A stretch of 64,000 nucleotides of DNA from Aliivibrio finisterrensis_A. Lineage in GTDB: Bacteria > Pseudomonadota > Gammaproteobacteria > Enterobacterales > Vibrionaceae. Location: assembly GCF_004167675.1 (NCBI RefSeq), contig NZ_SEZQ01000006.1; one strand, given 5' to 3'. Positions 62,103-64,000 of this stretch are shown in pieces (position 1 is the stretch's first letter; every line of letters starts with the position of its first letter). The position numbers and the translations under genes are program-made. The notes below the pieces were generated by a model. The model ran no database searches. It was not told the origin of the DNA and saw nothing but the letters and a program-made list of their open reading frames with translations.

Positions 62103-62837
62103 TTATCTCCAATACTGACTATTATGACGGATCATCGCTTGGATCTCTTCTACGTAAGCTTCACCACGCTCAGAATAACGAATTAACCCATGCGCCAATG
62201 CATTTGCTTCTTGTTCTGTTGTTAATGCTTCTGGAGAACTATGTAGTTTTTCTCTAATAACACGAAGTTCTGCATAGGCATTGTTGCGATTAACGTTCAT
62301 AAAGTAAGCGTGAACCGCCTCTTGTGATGAATCAAACTTTGCAACTTCATGCGCTGCACCTTCATTACGCTTACTAGGAACCACACCACAACCTTTAGTG
62401 TAACACCATTGACCAAAATAGTTGTTGGCTTCGCGAGCAAAACGAGAGGTCCCCCATGCCGATTCATTTGCCCCTTGGCTTAATACTAAAGGCGCTGGAA
62501 TGTAATCAACTTTAACTAGCATAGCGTTAACCCAATCTGCATTTACGCCAGCATCCGTTAGTTTTTCTTTATAAAGTTCACCTAACTTAGTTGCTTTATC
62601 CAATTCTTTAGAGGTAATGTCAGAGTCACTATCCAACTTCATTGCTAATGACTCTATAAATTCACGCTCATCCTGTACACGAGCGTTTTCAGCGATTACT
62701 GCAGGATACATAAAATTAAAAAACGCTGCTTTTTTCTCTTTTACATCTGTGAATGCTTTAAAGTCTGGCACTTTTTCTTTTGGTGTACACGCTGCCATCA
62801 ATAAAACAGCGAACAAAACAATCGTCTTTTTAATCAT
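62103..62837 (-). CDS. Bax-type peptidoglycan glucosaminidase, lipoprotein
   Basis: 244 residues. Lipoprotein signal 1-17 ending LLMAAC. The glucosaminidase domain (about 110-240) has LVLSQGANESAWGTSRFAREANNYFGQWC with the probable catalytic Glu, as in E. coli Bax. It should cleave the glycan strand at the outer envelope. The start is ATG 62837 with a GTGAG RBS; an upstream ATG at 62906 would hide the signal peptide and overlaps the next gene. Confidence 0.85.
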   Translation of the reverse strand: MIKKTIVLFAVLLMAACTPKEKVPDFKAFTDVKEKKAAFFNFMYPAVIAENARVQDEREFIESLAMKLDSDSDITSKELDKATKLGELYKEKLTDAGVNADWVNAMLVKVDYIPAPLVLSQGANESAWGTSRFAREANNYFGQWCYTKGCGVVPSKRNEGAAHEVAKFDSSQEAVHAYFMNVNRNNAYAELRVIREKLHSSPEALTTEQEANALAHGLIRYSERGEAYVEEIQAMIRHNSQYWR

Positions 62838-62844
62838 AATAAAC

Positions 62845-63657
62845 TCACGCGTTGAAAATATCATTGTTAACATCTTGGTTCGGATGATCAGAATTACCCT
62901 TATCATCCTTCACCATTACTTTTAAAGTAACACCAAACATATTGCGGTAAATAATTCCTTTCACATTGAAAATAAACGGCATTACCACAATTAAACCAAC
63001 ACCATATAATGCAATGCCAAAGACTAACGCTAGCATAATCACAACATGAATCAGCAGCATTGATGTTAATTTTTTATTTGTTGCTTTGAATGAATATAGC
63101 AGGGCTTTTAGCGGTGGTATTTTTTTCTCACATACTAAAAGTACAGCGAAGCCAAAAGCCATTGATAAGTACAGTGCAACCATTGGCAAATAGATATTCA
63201 CCAAGCCTTGCAGCACTTCCGATAAAATCGTCACTAATGCGACCATTCCAGCAGAAGCTAATCCTTTAAAAATATAATTAGTACGACATTTAAAACCAGC
63301 TGCATGACTCATTCCCATCAAACTGGCGCCTGCCGTTAATGGCGAAATAATCACTTGCGCACTTAACCCTGCAACAAAAGCAGCATAAGATATCTTAGTT
63401 GTTAGTTCCGTCTCACCAAGAAAAGCATGAAATAACACAGCAGGATCACCCAGCTGTATTTGTAAAGCCACAAAAAAGACGGCCATGTACGAAGATGTAA
63501 GCAACAAAATTGCTGGAGAAAACGTGAAAAAATGTTTAATTGTATTTTGCCAAGCCTCTTGAAGAACGCTAACAGGGCTTAATTCAAAATCCCCTGCCAT
63601 CGCTTTTTCAATACTCCCACCAAGAACAAACTTTTTTTCTTTTGGTTGGTCACTCAT
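62845..63657 (-). CDS. Multi-pass inner-membrane protein, unknown function
   Basis: 270 residues with about five to six membrane segments (about 46-66, 92-113, 135-155, 160-180, 200-235) and a cytosolic N terminus (MSDQPKEKKFVLGGSIEKAM). No family recognised. Its stop is seven bases before the glucosaminidase start, so the three minus-strand genes form an operon with an envelope theme. Confidence 0.72.
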   Translation of the reverse strand: MSDQPKEKKFVLGGSIEKAMAGDFELSPVSVLQEAWQNTIKHFFTFSPAILLLTSSYMAVFFVALQIQLGDPAVLFHAFLGETELTTKISYAAFVAGLSAQVIISPLTAGASLMGMSHAAGFKCRTNYIFKGLASAGMVALVTILSEVLQGLVNIYLPMVALYLSMAFGFAVLLVCEKKIPPLKALLYSFKATNKKLTSMLLIHVVIMLALVFGIALYGVGLIVVMPFIFNVKGIIYRNMFGVTLKVMVKDDKGNSDHPNQDVNNDIFNA

Positions 63658-64000
63658 TTTTGTCTACCACTATAAAACATGAGTCGATTATACGGTTTTC
63701 ATTAAGCTAGTGCAGTATTCAGAAAAAAGAATTTTAAAAATCCACAAAATAAGGAGATTTATTTGTAATAAAACCAATCAAATGGCAGATTATTGGCTAT
63801 AATGAAGCTCAATGAATGAGCAAACAATGGATAAAAAGTAGCTTATTAGAAAAAAAATAGGGCAATCAAATAAAAAACACTTTTCATATCGTAACTTGGG
63901 GTCTATCATGCGCCCGAAATCCCATCTTACATTCATAATACTAAGCGCGGTATCACTACCCAAGGCGGAGATAAAAAGACATTGAACGTTACACAAAAAT
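63658..64000. other. Right-edge region without an assigned gene
   Basis: 343 bases. TATAAT at 63798-63803 is a possible rightward -10. A short ORF starts at ATG 63909 and reads MRPKSHLTFIILSAVSLP on to a TGA after 25 codons; it has no RBS and no recognised family. An open frame on the opposite strand (63996 to 63790) also lacks support. The base composition from about 63890 is less AT-rich than the stretch before it, which could mean a junction near the edge. Confidence 0.4.

Noticed and set aside
63790..63996. Open frame of 68 codons on the minus strand at the right edge
   Set aside because: No RBS, no recognisable domain, biased low-complexity translation, and it overlaps probable promoter sequence.

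Overview
The window is AT-rich gammaproteobacterial chromosome and reads as Aliivibrio (fischeri/logei group) or a close Vibrionaceae relative. The basis is gene content and order: a CpdP-type periplasmic cAMP phosphodiesterase (described from Vibrio fischeri), the blocks letA-letB-rsmF, msrC-proQ-prc-pepN, pyrD-zapC-rlmL-uup-rmf-fabA-matP, and nosP/hybrid kinase-ccoNOQP-ccoIS-fnr-uspE-ttcA. A 28-bp dif site (47026-47053), matP (42432-42884) and four consensus matS sites place the right half in the replication terminus of chromosome I.

Layout. 1-230 is the 3' end of a group II intron (end of its maturase ORF plus domains V and VI). 332-9223 is accessory or metabolic: cpdP; a TetR-controlled stress-like module (DUF417/RclC-family protein, TetR, glyoxalase-fold protein, tandem thioredoxin/glutaredoxin fusion, DedA-like protein) whose units carry matching palindromic operators; a lipoprotein amidohydrolase; a MATE exporter; a TauE/SafE permease. 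9309-43525 is mostly housekeeping: efpL, ThrE-like exporter, rsmF, letB/letA with an ABC exporter, msrC, proQ, prc, pepN, NAD-GDH, pyrD, zapC, rlmKL, uup, a GlyGly-CTERM DUF3466 protein, rmf (57 codons), fabA, a Lon-like protease, matP and a YceB-like lipoprotein.

43732-47036 is the most interesting segment: a 3.3-kb element integrated exactly at dif. It has a divergent Cro/CI-type repressor, a filamentous-phage-type (gene II/X, RstA/Cri-like) replication protein, a G5P-like ssDNA-binding protein and two unassigned small ORFs, with no capsid, pIII or Zot gene. Its left junction holds a XerC arm followed by a nested inverted repeat that can fold into a dif-like forked hairpin, the arrangement known for CTXphi attP(+). 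It is best read as a CTXphi/RS1-like satellite (IMEX, integrative mobile element exploiting Xer) that restored dif at its right edge.

47238-61371 is a respiration and signalling block: a NosP-type FIST sensor with its hybrid histidine kinase, the cbb3 oxidase operon with its copper ATPase and assembly proteins, then fnr (with an FNR box), uspE and ttcA. 61454-63657 holds three cell-envelope genes on the minus strand. No tRNA, rRNA or CRISPR array was seen.
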